IMG/VR virus record: IMGVR_UViG_3300050120_000152
Coordinates: 186,001 to 250,000 of that record
DNA from: a virus
Direction: 5' to 3' (one strand)
DNA: 64,000 bases
Program-made: the position numbers and the translations under genes
The notes under the pieces: generated by a model
Database searches by the model: none
Told to the model about the DNA's origin: nothing
What the model saw: only the letters and a program-made list of their open reading frames with translations
Shown here: positions 39,022 through 48,849 of the stretch, piece after piece
Position numbering within the stretch: the first letter of the stretch is position 1
How the letters are laid out: each line of letters begins with the position of its first letter

Positions 39022-39974
39022 TGAATTTTTTATTTACTGTAGCACTTAATAATGATAATGGCGATAATTATAAAACTATTATGCAATTATTTCGAGATTT
39101 AGCGTTAACCTTAAATAGTATAGGCCATAACACTTTTATATTATCGCATCCTGCTGCATATATGCAATATGATCTGTATTCGACAGTATATCAAACGGAA
39201 ACATTAACTATAGATAATTACAATGAAATAATGGGTCATGTTGGGTTTAAGCCAGATTATGCATTTATATGGAATGGCAATACAATAAATGATACCAAAA
39301 CTATTACATTATTAAAATCTAATGGAATAAAAATTATTTATGGTGAGTTGGGATTTTTAAATCATTTTAATCAAACCTGTTATTTCGATTTAAGTGGAGT
39401 AAATTGTAGAATATCTGATATATCGTCTAAGCTTGATATGCACGATTTAAGTAAAGAAGAGAATGCTGAATTAACTCGATTATGCAACGATCATATTAAA
39501 CCACGATTGGTGGAAACTCCGTATATATTCATACCATTACAAATAGAATCAGATACTCAAATAACAAAATATTCACCCTTTAAAACGATGGATGAATTAT
39601 TAGAATATGTTACAGATATATTTAAAAATGATACTCGGCTTATATTGTATAAGCATCATCCAATGAAACGATCCATTACTAAACAATATGATAAAATTGT
39701 AGAAGTGAGTAATGATGTACATCATTACATTCCATATGCTGATGTGGTTGTCGGAATAAATTCTACCGTATTAACCGAAACATTAATATATCATAATAGA
39801 TTAATTAGTTTGGGTGCTGGTATAACATCAAAACAGTTTGTACATGATAATCAACGAAAACGATATATTTTACAGTTGAATAATAAACAATTGAATTGGT
39901 CAGATTTAGCGGATGTCTCAAAAATCGAAAATTCATATTTTTATCAACAAATCTTAAAGGATTATACGCGATGA
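39021..39974 (+). CDS. Capsule-synthesis-type glycosyltransferase (317 aa)
   Basis: The second half (YIFIPLQIESDTQITKYSPF ... LILYKHHPMKRSITKQYDKI ... VGINSTVLTETLIYHNRLIS) fits the Capsule_synth/Kdo-transferase (KpsS/KpsC-like) pattern: P-L-Q-x-x-x-D, K-x-H-P and N-S-T-V-x-x-E. The N-terminal half is the acceptor domain. Suggests synthesis or modification of a surface polysaccharide. Overlaps the next gene by ATGA. Confidence 0.75.
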   Translation: MNFLFTVALNNDNGDNYKTIMQLFRDLALTLNSIGHNTFILSHPAAYMQYDLYSTVYQTETLTIDNYNEIMGHVGFKPDYAFIWNGNTINDTKTITLLKSNGIKIIYGELGFLNHFNQTCYFDLSGVNCRISDISSKLDMHDLSKEENAELTRLCNDHIKPRLVETPYIFIPLQIESDTQITKYSPFKTMDELLEYVTDIFKNDTRLILYKHHPMKRSITKQYDKIVEVSNDVHHYIPYADVVVGINSTVLTETLIYHNRLISLGAGITSKQFVHDNQRKRYILQLNNKQLNWSDLADVSKIENSYFYQQILKDYTR

Positions 39975-40669
39975 ATGGGATAAAATGGTCGAAAATCGAA
40001 AAACCCGGTAAGCATAATACTGTCATTATTGTGTGCACTGGCCCAAGTTTAAAAAACTATGATTTTACTAAATTAAAAGAGATGGGTTATATTATTGCAG
40101 TCAACGATGCGGGCAAATTTTTACCATTTGCAGATGCTTGGTTTACTTTAGACCCGTGGGGCTGTGGCATTAGGGGTGCACAATTTCCGGCAGGGTTTCA
40201 TGGAGATATGTATGCTGCTGTGCCAGAAGCTTTTGGACTAGGTTCAGCAAGAAATTTGGCACATAGAGTTGAGGCACATCCACAAATCAATTATTTGCAT
40301 CGCATCCCCTTTCATTCTATTTCCGCCCATCAATTAACGGATTATGATTATTTACATTGGGGATTAAATGAAGACCCCGGTTCAATCAATACTGGAAATT
40401 CTGGTTATGGTGCGCTAAATATGGCTTATCATATGCGCCCTAAAAACATTATATTACTTGGGCTGGATGGCACAAAAGGATATTTTTATGATGCTGGTAA
40501 AGTTACTAGAAGTTTACATCATTTACCTAAAATATTCTCTTCTGCTGTACCACAACTGAATGCAGCAGGTATAGAGGTTATTAATGGCAGTCAATTTTCT
40601 ACCGTATCATGTTTTAACCGATGTAATTTGAATAGCGTAAATAAAAAATTGAGAGAATTAAATGGATAA
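39971..40669 (+). CDS. DUF115-like glycan-related protein, second copy (232 aa)
   Basis: Start at ATG 39971 (MNGIKWSKIEKPG) by the ATGA overlap; the frame is open further upstream. IIVCTGPSLKNYDFTKLKEM, then IIAVNDAGKFLP and NIILLGLDGT follow the same loop-strand pattern as the protein at 37182. A Gly-rich stretch NTGNSGYGALNMAYH lies near residue 138. Role presumed in glycan or sugar-phosphate metabolism. Confidence 0.72.
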   Translation: MNGIKWSKIEKPGKHNTVIIVCTGPSLKNYDFTKLKEMGYIIAVNDAGKFLPFADAWFTLDPWGCGIRGAQFPAGFHGDMYAAVPEAFGLGSARNLAHRVEAHPQINYLHRIPFHSISAHQLTDYDYLHWGLNEDPGSINTGNSGYGALNMAYHMRPKNIILLGLDGTKGYFYDAGKVTRSLHHLPKIFSSAVPQLNAAGIEVINGSQFSTVSCFNRCNLNSVNKKLRELNG

Positions 40670-41921
40670 GCTTGAAATATTTTTAGATGATATATTAGCA
40701 ATCAATGGTTCTCTAATAGATTTTAGAATATATGATACGAGTCGATTTACAACACTTATAACGCGAACATCATCTACAAATAAAAAAGTTTATGGGCTAG
40801 ATACATTTTGTGGGTTAGATAAGCCTAATATATATGATTTACTAAACCCTAATCATGGTGATATAAGCGAAGGTAAATATATAATTCAAAATGTGTTTCG
40901 GCCTAACAATAGTCGCATTATAATTAAAAAAACCAACCATTATAACGATCTTGACACTATTATACCAGAAGATGAACGTTTTTGTTTTGCTCTTCTTGAT
41001 CTTAAACAATTTTCTTCCACGGAAAAGGTATTGCAATTCATTTGGGATAAAATGTCATATGGCGGGACTTTATATGTTTATGATTATGATTCAACTGCCA
41101 ATCATTCCAGTTCATATGCCATATCCCATTTTATAAAAAAATATGACAAGTATCTTAATATATCTCGCCAGATGGTAGTAGATGGAAATCGAGAGAAATT
41201 TATTGCAATAAAATGTTTTAACCCTTTAATGAAACCTATTCTACAAACAGAAGCCGTTCCCCGTGAAAAAGTAACTATTGCGATGGTGCTTAAAACTGGT
41301 GGAAAAATATATGATTATAATTATGTTAATGCTTTAGCTAAAGGCTTGAAGAAGAATCTGACTATAAATCATGAAATCGTCTGTTTAACTGACGATGCAA
41401 CTGGATTTTCGAATGATATAGATCGAGTTATCCTTTTAGCCAATGATTACCCTACATGGTGGAGTAAAATCGAATTATTTAAGGAAGGTCAGTTTGATAC
41501 CAAGCACGTTTTTTATTTGGATTTGGATACTATTGTTGTTGATAATATTGATGAAATTGTATCATACAATAGTAAATTTAGTGGTCTTCGTGATTTTTAT
41601 GGATTACATTCTCTTGGAAGTGGATTAATGTCTTGGAATACTGATTACGTCAAGCAAATATACACAAATTTCGCGCCAATAGCTAAAACCGTCATGGCTA
41701 CTTATCGTGCAGGTGATCAAAAATGGATTGATGAGCAAAAACCGTCTATCGATTATTTTCAGGATAGGTTTCCTAATGAAATATTATCTTATAAGCGTCA
41801 TTGCGTAGACTCGACTAATAACGTTTCTATACCTTCTACAGCTAAAATTATATGCTTTCACGGCAATCCTAGACCGCATACAGTAAAACATCCAAGCATC
41901 ATGCTACATTGGCAACCATAA
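40662..41921 (+). CDS. Fused TylF-like methyltransferase and GT-A glycosyltransferase (419 aa)
   Basis: Residues 1-185 resemble a TylF/macrocin O-methyltransferase-type domain (KKVYGLDTFCGL, 41-52; FALLDLKQFSSTEKVLQFIW, 109-128; GGTLYVYDYDS). Residues ~203-419 form a GT-A glycosyltransferase with HVFYLDLDTIVVDN (282-295, DLD metal motif) and a C-terminal ICFHGNPRPH typical of GT8-like enzymes. One protein would methylate and transfer sugars. Last gene of the operon; a late core at 41923 starts the fibre block. Confidence 0.75.
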   Translation: MDKLEIFLDDILAINGSLIDFRIYDTSRFTTLITRTSSTNKKVYGLDTFCGLDKPNIYDLLNPNHGDISEGKYIIQNVFRPNNSRIIIKKTNHYNDLDTIIPEDERFCFALLDLKQFSSTEKVLQFIWDKMSYGGTLYVYDYDSTANHSSSYAISHFIKKYDKYLNISRQMVVDGNREKFIAIKCFNPLMKPILQTEAVPREKVTIAMVLKTGGKIYDYNYVNALAKGLKKNLTINHEIVCLTDDATGFSNDIDRVILLANDYPTWWSKIELFKEGQFDTKHVFYLDLDTIVVDNIDEIVSYNSKFSGLRDFYGLHSLGSGLMSWNTDYVKQIYTNFAPIAKTVMATYRAGDQKWIDEQKPSIDYFQDRFPNEILSYKRHCVDSTNNVSIPSTAKIICFHGNPRPHTVKHPSIMLHWQP

Positions 41922-41922
41922 G

Positions 41923-41930
41923 CATAAATA
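41923..41930 (+). promoter_or_regulatory. T4-type late promoter core variant
   Basis: CATAAATA 28 bases before the start at 41958. Confidence 0.6.
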
Positions 41931-41957
41931 ATGCATAATGATCGTTTCGGATAGATA

Positions 41958-44198
41958 ATGGCAACTATAACATATAAATGCAACATATGTGAAAGAAATA
42001 TTGATTTACTTGAAAATCCAATAGGACTAACCACATTTTCTAAATGTGTTATTACATACGGCTGCAAAGGTAAAATGTTATCGGTAAAACGTAATCAAGA
42101 TAATATCCGCGAAACTTTTCCCGTTGAAGTTCCGGGATTGATAGATTATAGTCCGCGTAACGTTCTATCAAACTTCAATCAAGTTATCCCGCTAACTACA
42201 TGGGTCATTACACACAATTTAAATACCATTCCGGTGGTAACAGTGTTTGTAGATAATACCACTGGTACGCAAACTGAGCTAAATCCTACTCAATTTACGG
42301 TTATTCCTATAAATTCTAATCAATTGAAAGTAGTGTTTACGACTGCATATAGTGGCTCGATACAATTGATTTCGAGAAATTCTATAAAAGTTAATCCAAC
42401 TATTGCAGCAGCACCTACTATATTAACACAAGTAACCTCTAATGGAAATTTTGTATTTGCTGTTCCAAAATATTTAACGAAATTTTCGTATCCACCTACA
42501 GTATTACCTGCTCCGGGGTTACCTTATGATTTAGCTTCTACCAAATTGAGAATAGAAGTGAGTATCCAGAAACCAAACGAAGAGACAATTGTTTGCACTG
42601 AATTTTTAAGCACTGATCTTAGTGGAACACCTTGGAATAGTTGGAATAGTATTTTAGTAAGAAAAAGAAAAAATTACTATCTATTTGCTATCAATATATT
42701 AAATTTTAGAACTTTTGGTGGTAATACTACACAATTTAACGATATTCCAGATGGAACCCGTTTACAAATAACCAGAGTAGATTATGGTACTGGTGTATTA
42801 CAACCAGTCGATACCGAAGGTTTATTTATTATGTTATCAAACTCGCCTTATACCATTAATGATAAAATAAAAGATTCAATTGTTGATGTTGGTGATATGG
42901 TAGATAATAATATTAATTATTTTACTTATAACACATCAGATTTTTTTGTCGATCCATCAAATGTAGATAGGACATATCCTGATATTAGTAAGGTAAATCC
43001 TGTAATCCCAGTAATTGCCCCCTTACCATCAATAACACCAACTATAACGCCATCAATAACCATAACACCATCAGTAACTTTAACACCACAGGTCACTCCT
43101 ACACCTACTCCTTCACCAATACCTTATAATTTACCCCCATATTTGGCTGAACTTAACTCTGATGGTACACCAGATACACATTTCATAGATAAACAATTAG
43201 ATTCTCATATGTATGTTTCATATGAAACTTCTGATGGTCATATCTACTTCGGCGGGGATACATCCACGTCCATTCCCGGTAATTATTCTTACCTAGGGCG
43301 TCTAAATTCTGATGGATCAATAGATACTACATTTACCAACTATAATTTAGATTATGATGTTGAAACAATATATCAAACTGCTGATGGTCACATTTATATA
43401 GGTGGAAACTTTTCCACGTTTAATGGTATATCTGTACGCGGATTTGTTCGATTAAATTCTGATGGATCATTTGATAGCACATTCGCTGGTGGGTGCGATG
43501 GTGATGTTATCACGATATGCCAAACTTTAGATGGTCATATTTATGTTGGCGGTGCTTTTAACACTATATGTGGAGCTTCATATAATGGTATTGCTCGACT
43601 ATCTGCAACAGGGGTAATTGATAGCACATTTATAGCACCAGTGTCAAGTTCTATATCAGTAAATTGCATCATACAAACTATTGATACCAATATTTATGTT
43701 TGTAATGCCTCCAATCCCACTACATATACTAATTTTTGTAGGTTGACTTCTGCTGGTATACTAGATACGTCTTTCACTGATTTGACGATTGATAATATAG
43801 TCAAGGTGGCATATCAAACTTCTGATGGATCGATCTACATTGGTGGCAGTTTTAATAATGTAGGAGGGTATTCCTACCCCAAGCTCGCCAAACTAAATTC
43901 GGATGGCACCATTAACAATGCATTTGCATTATCTAAACCCCAAGTAATATCAAATATAGAAATTTTTGGAGTAATATCAACTACCTATGTATACGCTATT
44001 ATGCAGGCTATTGATAGTAAAATTTATATAGGTAGTGACAACGTCTACATAAATGGAAATTCTTATACATATTTTAGTAGATTAAACTCTGATGGATCAT
44101 TTGATAATACATTCAATTCATTGAATTTAACTGGTAGTGTATATAATATTAATAAAATATCCTCTGGGGATATCTACATTTCTGGTGCATTTAATTAA
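41958..44198 (+). CDS. Tail fibre/adhesin with delta-60 repeats (746 aa)
   Basis: Residues 5-42 contain a four-Cys zinc ribbon (CNIC, then CVITYGC), followed by beta domains (to ~350), a Pro/Thr linker (SITPTITPSITITPSV and on, ~355-385), and seven ~50-residue delta-60 repeats of the type 'QT-DG-IYIGG-F ... L-RLNSDG--D-TF'. Such repeats form beta-propeller- or solenoid-like surface structures. The N-terminus presumably attaches to the virion. Likely receptor-binding. It lacks the fibre N-domain shared by 44222 and 48850. Confidence 0.82.
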   Translation: MATITYKCNICERNIDLLENPIGLTTFSKCVITYGCKGKMLSVKRNQDNIRETFPVEVPGLIDYSPRNVLSNFNQVIPLTTWVITHNLNTIPVVTVFVDNTTGTQTELNPTQFTVIPINSNQLKVVFTTAYSGSIQLISRNSIKVNPTIAAAPTILTQVTSNGNFVFAVPKYLTKFSYPPTVLPAPGLPYDLASTKLRIEVSIQKPNEETIVCTEFLSTDLSGTPWNSWNSILVRKRKNYYLFAINILNFRTFGGNTTQFNDIPDGTRLQITRVDYGTGVLQPVDTEGLFIMLSNSPYTINDKIKDSIVDVGDMVDNNINYFTYNTSDFFVDPSNVDRTYPDISKVNPVIPVIAPLPSITPTITPSITITPSVTLTPQVTPTPTPSPIPYNLPPYLAELNSDGTPDTHFIDKQLDSHMYVSYETSDGHIYFGGDTSTSIPGNYSYLGRLNSDGSIDTTFTNYNLDYDVETIYQTADGHIYIGGNFSTFNGISVRGFVRLNSDGSFDSTFAGGCDGDVITICQTLDGHIYVGGAFNTICGASYNGIARLSATGVIDSTFIAPVSSSISVNCIIQTIDTNIYVCNASNPTTYTNFCRLTSAGILDTSFTDLTIDNIVKVAYQTSDGSIYIGGSFNNVGGYSYPKLAKLNSDGTINNAFALSKPQVISNIEIFGVISTTYVYAIMQAIDSKIYIGSDNVYINGNSYTYFSRLNSDGSFDNTFNSLNLTGSVYNINKISSGDIYISGAFN

Positions 44199-44204
44199 TA
44201 AATA
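44197..44204 (+). promoter_or_regulatory. T4-type late promoter core variant
   Basis: AATAAATA 18 bases before the start at 44222, overlapping the previous stop. Confidence 0.6.
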
Positions 44205-44221
44205 ACATAAAAGAACACATC

Positions 44222-46471
44222 ATGCAAATAAATTTTCGACAAGGTATTATAAGCAGCCAATCCTTACCACGATTTTTACAAAAAAATCTTAATGGTAATA
44301 TTGATTTTAATGCTTCTGACTCACAAACGATATTAAATTTTGCAGATGGAGCTTCAAATTATCTTTGGTATGAACCAATATCTATTACAGATGCATGGAT
44401 TACCCCAACCGAACAAGCATGTTGGTTATATTGGGATATTAGTACAGAAAATGCTACACGTAGTTTTGGATATACCTTATATAACCCATTTTCTGTAGTA
44501 GCACCATCCAATCCCCAACTCAATCAGATGTATTTTAATACGTCTACATTCAAATATCAGTCATGGACAGGCCAATACTGGCGTGACGTTATCCGCGTCA
44601 TTGCAGGGGCTGTAGATGCCTCTGGCAACATTATTACACAGAGTAGTGGAACACAGATCAATTTGTATCAAACTGTAACTACTGACGTTATAGTTTATGA
44701 TTTTACACAAATGCCGATTAAGAATTATACCCCAAATGGTTATGAATTCTTAAATAAATTTACTATAACTAATTTTAAAAATAATTCAAAGGACTCATTC
44801 AAATACGAAAGAATTGTTAATGCCAATGGAATGGCATCAGAAGATATAATTAAACATTATTGTGTTACTTGGAAGGATTATAATACATTACAACTTGCTG
44901 ATCCTGAAAAAATCAATAATCCAGCTTTTGCTTTAGCTGAAAAAATGGTAAATACCGGAGAAATAATAAGTTTATGTACTGAAGGATTTGTTGTCAACAG
45001 AACAGACTGGAATTGGCCTAATCCGCCACATACATCATTGTATGTTGGAACTAATGGTATATTAACTCCTGAATTTGATCCTACATTTTCTAAATCGCTC
45101 CAATTAGTAGGTTACATTGTGTCGCCAAATACAATATATGTCAATTTTAATAATCAATATTCAAAATATATTACGAGTAATAATACTATATTACCGACTA
45201 TCTCAGTTACACCAACCCCAGAATCTACTAGCACAATGACGCCTACGCCAACTATAACTCCAACATTGACTATGACACCAACGGCAACAGTAACCATCAC
45301 TCCTACTATTACTATAACTCCAACATTGACTATGACACCAACGGCAACAGTAACCATCACTCCTACTATTACTATAACTCCAACACCAGCTATAGTCGGA
45401 ACGGTAGAACTTTTTGCTGGTGGATATTTTCAATCATTTCATAGTCAAGCATATGGCGGATTAGCTAAAATACATTCTGATGGTACTATAGATACTGCAT
45501 TGACTCCTTTCATATTTGATAATTCTGACGGGGATGGTGTTGATACATTATATAGAACTGCTGATGGTAAAATTTATATGTGTGGATATTATATTTCCTT
45601 AAATGGTTCAACCACCTATAGATATTTAACTAGATTAAATTCTGATGGGACATTGGACAACACATTTACCAATTTAAATTTGGATAATGAAGCATATACA
45701 GCATTACAAACTATTGATGATAAAATTTATATTGGTGGATGGCTTACCAGCATTGGTGGACAATCTGTTACTGGATTAGCACGATTAAATTCTGATGGTA
45801 CATTAGATAATACGTATACACCACCTGTAATAGACCATACAATGATAGGTGGAATAGTTTCTATACAGCATATGCATCAAACAATTGATGGTAAAATTTA
45901 TATTGGGGGTAGTTTTACCACTATTGATGGCAATGCATATGGTCATTTAGCTAGGTTAAATTCTGATGGTACGTTGGATACTACATTTACTAACATTGGA
46001 TTGCCATTGGGTAGTAACACTAATCATTTATTCGCAATCTGTCAAACAATAGATGGTAAAATTTATATCAGTTGTAGTGGTTTGTGTAGATTAAATTCTG
46101 ATGGTACTATAGATAATACATTCGTTGCTCCTAATTCAACATCACCATTAACAATATACCAAACTATTGATGGTAAAATATATATGGGTAATATGACTGT
46201 ATTTAATGGAACATCCTATCAATATTTAGGATTATATCGAATGAATTCTGATGGAACTTTAGATAATAATTTTGTTCCTATAAATAATGGAAGTTATATA
46301 GAAGTCATATATCAAACCTCGGATGACAAAATATATATGTGCGCAACCCGTAATGCTTCAGGTACATCACCATTGTCGCCTATTAGATTAAATTCTGACG
46401 GTACATTAGATAATACGTTTATAACAGGAAATAATACTCCTAGTATACTTACATTACTAGAAGTTATTTAA
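44222..46471 (+). CDS. Tail fibre/adhesin with delta-60 repeats (749 aa)
   Basis: The N-terminal ~320 residues (MQINFRQGIISSQ ... WLYWDIS ... GQYWRDVIRVIAGAV ... LQLVGYIVSPNTIYVNF) are homologous to those of the 48850 protein and probably form the virion-attachment domain. Then comes a Pro/Thr linker containing a 60-nt exact tandem repeat, then seven delta-60 repeats (TRLNSDGTLDNTFT type) to the end. Part of a fibre set that shares modules in different orders. Confidence 0.85.
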   Translation: MQINFRQGIISSQSLPRFLQKNLNGNIDFNASDSQTILNFADGASNYLWYEPISITDAWITPTEQACWLYWDISTENATRSFGYTLYNPFSVVAPSNPQLNQMYFNTSTFKYQSWTGQYWRDVIRVIAGAVDASGNIITQSSGTQINLYQTVTTDVIVYDFTQMPIKNYTPNGYEFLNKFTITNFKNNSKDSFKYERIVNANGMASEDIIKHYCVTWKDYNTLQLADPEKINNPAFALAEKMVNTGEIISLCTEGFVVNRTDWNWPNPPHTSLYVGTNGILTPEFDPTFSKSLQLVGYIVSPNTIYVNFNNQYSKYITSNNTILPTISVTPTPESTSTMTPTPTITPTLTMTPTATVTITPTITITPTLTMTPTATVTITPTITITPTPAIVGTVELFAGGYFQSFHSQAYGGLAKIHSDGTIDTALTPFIFDNSDGDGVDTLYRTADGKIYMCGYYISLNGSTTYRYLTRLNSDGTLDNTFTNLNLDNEAYTALQTIDDKIYIGGWLTSIGGQSVTGLARLNSDGTLDNTYTPPVIDHTMIGGIVSIQHMHQTIDGKIYIGGSFTTIDGNAYGHLARLNSDGTLDTTFTNIGLPLGSNTNHLFAICQTIDGKIYISCSGLCRLNSDGTIDNTFVAPNSTSPLTIYQTIDGKIYMGNMTVFNGTSYQYLGLYRMNSDGTLDNNFVPINNGSYIEVIYQTSDDKIYMCATRNASGTSPLSPIRLNSDGTLDNTFITGNNTPSILTLLEVI
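45251..45370 (+). repeat. 60-nt tandem repeat, two exact copies
   Basis: 45251-45310 and 45311-45370 are identical, encoding the Thr/Pro-rich linker of the fibre at 44222 (TITPTLTMTPTATVTITPTI each). Confidence 0.95.
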
Positions 46472-46490
46472 TTATAATATAAATTTTATA

Positions 46491-46565
46491 CAATTAGTAG
46501 GTTACATTGTGTCACCAAATATCATATATATTAATTTTGGTAAACAATATACCAAGTATCAATAA
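46491..46565 (+). pseudogene. Fragment of a fibre N-terminal domain
   Basis: Encodes QLVGYIVSPNIIYINFGKQY, then TKYQ and stop. It closely matches the last part of the N-terminal domain of the 44222 fibre (QLVGYIVSPNTIYVNFNNQY, DNA from about 45108). No start, no linker, no repeats. A leftover from recombination between fibre genes. Confidence 0.8.
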
Positions 46566-46573
46566 GATAAATA
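46566..46573 (+). promoter_or_regulatory. T4-type late promoter core variant
   Basis: GATAAATA directly after the fibre fragment's stop, 68 bases before the start at 46641, farther than usual. Confidence 0.45.
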
Positions 46574-46640
46574 GCTTATCATCCTATAAACCGTATGAAG
46601 TCGTATAAATATTCCATTGAATATATATTTGGAATCATGA

Positions 46641-48797
46641 ATGTCTACTCCCATAAGTCCTACCCCATCGGTAACTCCTACTATCTCTGTAACGCCAACA
46701 CCCATAAGTCCTACCCCATCGGTAACTCCTACTATCTCTGTAACGCCAACACCCATAATAGTAAGGAATATGAAACAGATGTTTCGTCGCTATAGTGATG
46801 GAACCTTGGTTGCACGAGAACAACAATATGATTTATTAAGGGGATTTCAGTTCACCCAAGCTGAAGACGCACTTACATGGGAAGTTTGTCATAATATGCA
46901 ATCTGATATGTTTGATGTAGCTATTGTAGTTAATGATATAATGGTCAATGCTGATATACAAATTATAGATAAATGTAAAATATTGATAAAATTTAATGTA
47001 CCCACATCAGGTTATGTAAATTTATTGTTCATGGATAGCTTTCCTACAGTATCAGTATGTGATTGTATAGCACCATCAACAACACCAGCGCCACCAGCAC
47101 CAACATTAACACCAACACCATCTGTATCAGTAACATCAACCCCATCAGGATTAACTCCATTAACCTTAGTATCAACAAATAATGTTGATGTTACTTACAC
47201 TGTATATACATGTGGAGCATCCAATAATGCTTCCATTGATTGGGGTGATGGCACTATTGATCCTATCCCTAATGGTGCTGTCGATGGGAGTGATAACGCA
47301 TGTTATAATGGTATAGTACATATCTATAGTACAGCAGGAACGTATACAATTAAGGTATATGGAGATTATATTGATAATGGCACAAATTCCGGTGGAATTT
47401 CCATAACTACCGATGTATCAGCTACCGCAGAGTTAACTTCATGGGGAACTTATAATGTAAATCATGTCCGGTTGCCATCAGGAATCATTTCGGTGCCATC
47501 ATCCATTCCAACAACATTAACAGATATGTCTAATATGTTTAATGGTGCTTCAGTATTCAATCAAGATATTAGTTCATGGAATACCAGCAATGTAACTAAT
47601 ATGAATAATATGTTTAATAGTGCTGCAGTATTCAATCAAGATATTAGTTCATGGAATACCAGTAATGTAACTAATATGTCTGATATGTTTGATAGTGCTA
47701 ATGATTTTAATGGAAATATTGGTTCATGGAATACCAGTAAGGTAACAGATATGTCTTATATGTTTTATAGTGCTTATGCATTTAATCAAGACCTTTCATT
47801 ATGGGATACCAGTAATGTAACTAATATGGTTATCATGTTTGCTAATGCTAATGCTTTTAATGGAAATATTGGTTCATGGAATACTAGTAAGGTAACAGAT
47901 ATGTCTTATATGTTTGGCGGTGCATTAGCGTTTAATCAAGACATATCCTCATGGAATACTAGTGCTGTAATTAATATGAATAATATGTTTTATGGTGCGC
48001 GAGTATTCAATCAAGATATTAGTTCATGGAATACCAGTAATGTAACAAATATGTCTAATATGTTTGATAGTGCGTATGCTTTTAATGGGAATATTGGTTC
48101 ATGGAATACTAGTAATGTAACTAATATGAGTAATACATTTAATGGTGCTGCTGCCTTTAATCAAGACCTTTCATTATGGGATACCAGTAAGACAACTGAT
48201 ATGAATAATATGTTTGCTGGTGCAGCATTTAATCAAGATATTTCATCATGGAACACAAGTAATGTAACTACTATGAATAGTATGTTTTATGATACTCCAG
48301 CATTTAATCAAGATTTATCATCATGGGATACCAGTCATGTAACTGATATGAGTCAAATGTTTCAAAGTGCCTCAGTATTTAATCAAAATATTGGTGCATG
48401 GAACACAATTAATGTAATTAATATGAATAATATGTTTAATTCTGCACTATTATTCAATCAGGATATTTCAACATGGAATACCAGTAATGTAACTGATATG
48501 AGTCAAATGTTTGTACATGCTAATGTATTCAATCAAAATATTGGTTCATGGAATACCAGTAATGTAACTACTATGTATGATATGTTTGATAGTGCGTATG
48601 CTTTTAATGGAAATATTGGTACATGGAATACCAGCAATGTAACTAATATGAATAATATGTTTAATAGTGCTGCAGTATTCAATCAAGATTTATCTCATTG
48701 GTGTGTAACCTTAATACCATCAATACCATCTAATTTCGCGGCTTTTACACCAGCTTGGACATTAGCAAAACCAGTCTGGGGAACATGTCCACCGTAA
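46641..48797 (+). CDS. Tail fibre/adhesin with PKD-like and BspA (DUF285) repeats (718 aa)
   Basis: Begins at once with a Pro/Thr linker ([17 protein letters not shown], 51-nt tandem repeat), then a ~70-residue domain ([20 protein letters not shown] ... [11 protein letters not shown]) and a second linker. A PKD-like domain follows (SIDWGDGTI ... YTIKVYGDY), then sixteen ~24-residue BspA/DUF285 repeats ([16 protein letters not shown]) and the cap [13 protein letters not shown] ... VWGTCPP. Repeats and cap are close to those of the - strand fibre at 29278. Starting with a linker suggests that the original N-terminal domain was lost or moved. Confidence 0.85.
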   Translation: MSTPISPTPSVTPTISVTPTPISPTPSVTPTISVTPTPIIVRNMKQMFRRYSDGTLVAREQQYDLLRGFQFTQAEDALTWEVCHNMQSDMFDVAIVVNDIMVNADIQIIDKCKILIKFNVPTSGYVNLLFMDSFPTVSVCDCIAPSTTPAPPAPTLTPTPSVSVTSTPSGLTPLTLVSTNNVDVTYTVYTCGASNNASIDWGDGTIDPIPNGAVDGSDNACYNGIVHIYSTAGTYTIKVYGDYIDNGTNSGGISITTDVSATAELTSWGTYNVNHVRLPSGIISVPSSIPTTLTDMSNMFNGASVFNQDISSWNTSNVTNMNNMFNSAAVFNQDISSWNTSNVTNMSDMFDSANDFNGNIGSWNTSKVTDMSYMFYSAYAFNQDLSLWDTSNVTNMVIMFANANAFNGNIGSWNTSKVTDMSYMFGGALAFNQDISSWNTSAVINMNNMFYGARVFNQDISSWNTSNVTNMSNMFDSAYAFNGNIGSWNTSNVTNMSNTFNGAAAFNQDLSLWDTSKTTDMNNMFAGAAFNQDISSWNTSNVTTMNSMFYDTPAFNQDLSSWDTSHVTDMSQMFQSASVFNQNIGAWNTINVINMNNMFNSALLFNQDISTWNTSNVTDMSQMFVHANVFNQNIGSWNTSNVTTMYDMFDSAYAFNGNIGTWNTSNVTNMNNMFNSAAVFNQDLSHWCVTLIPSIPSNFAAFTPAWTLAKPVWGTCPP
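46650..46751 (+). repeat. 51-nt tandem repeat, two exact copies
   Basis: 46650-46700 and 46701-46751 are identical and encode the first Pro/Thr linker of the fibre at 46641. Confidence 0.95.
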
Positions 48798-48819
48798 TGA
48801 CTTATTAAATACATAAACC

Positions 48820-48827
48820 AATAAATA
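48820..48827 (+). promoter_or_regulatory. T4-type late promoter core variant
   Basis: AATAAATA 23 bases before the start at 48850. Confidence 0.6.
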
Positions 48828-48849
48828 CTATGATAAAACTATTGCCATT

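Noticed and set aside
45154-45433. Valine- and glycine-rich open frames on the - strand (also near 30545, 46559 and 49800)
   Set aside because: They are the antisense shadows of Pro/Thr linker repeats, not genes.
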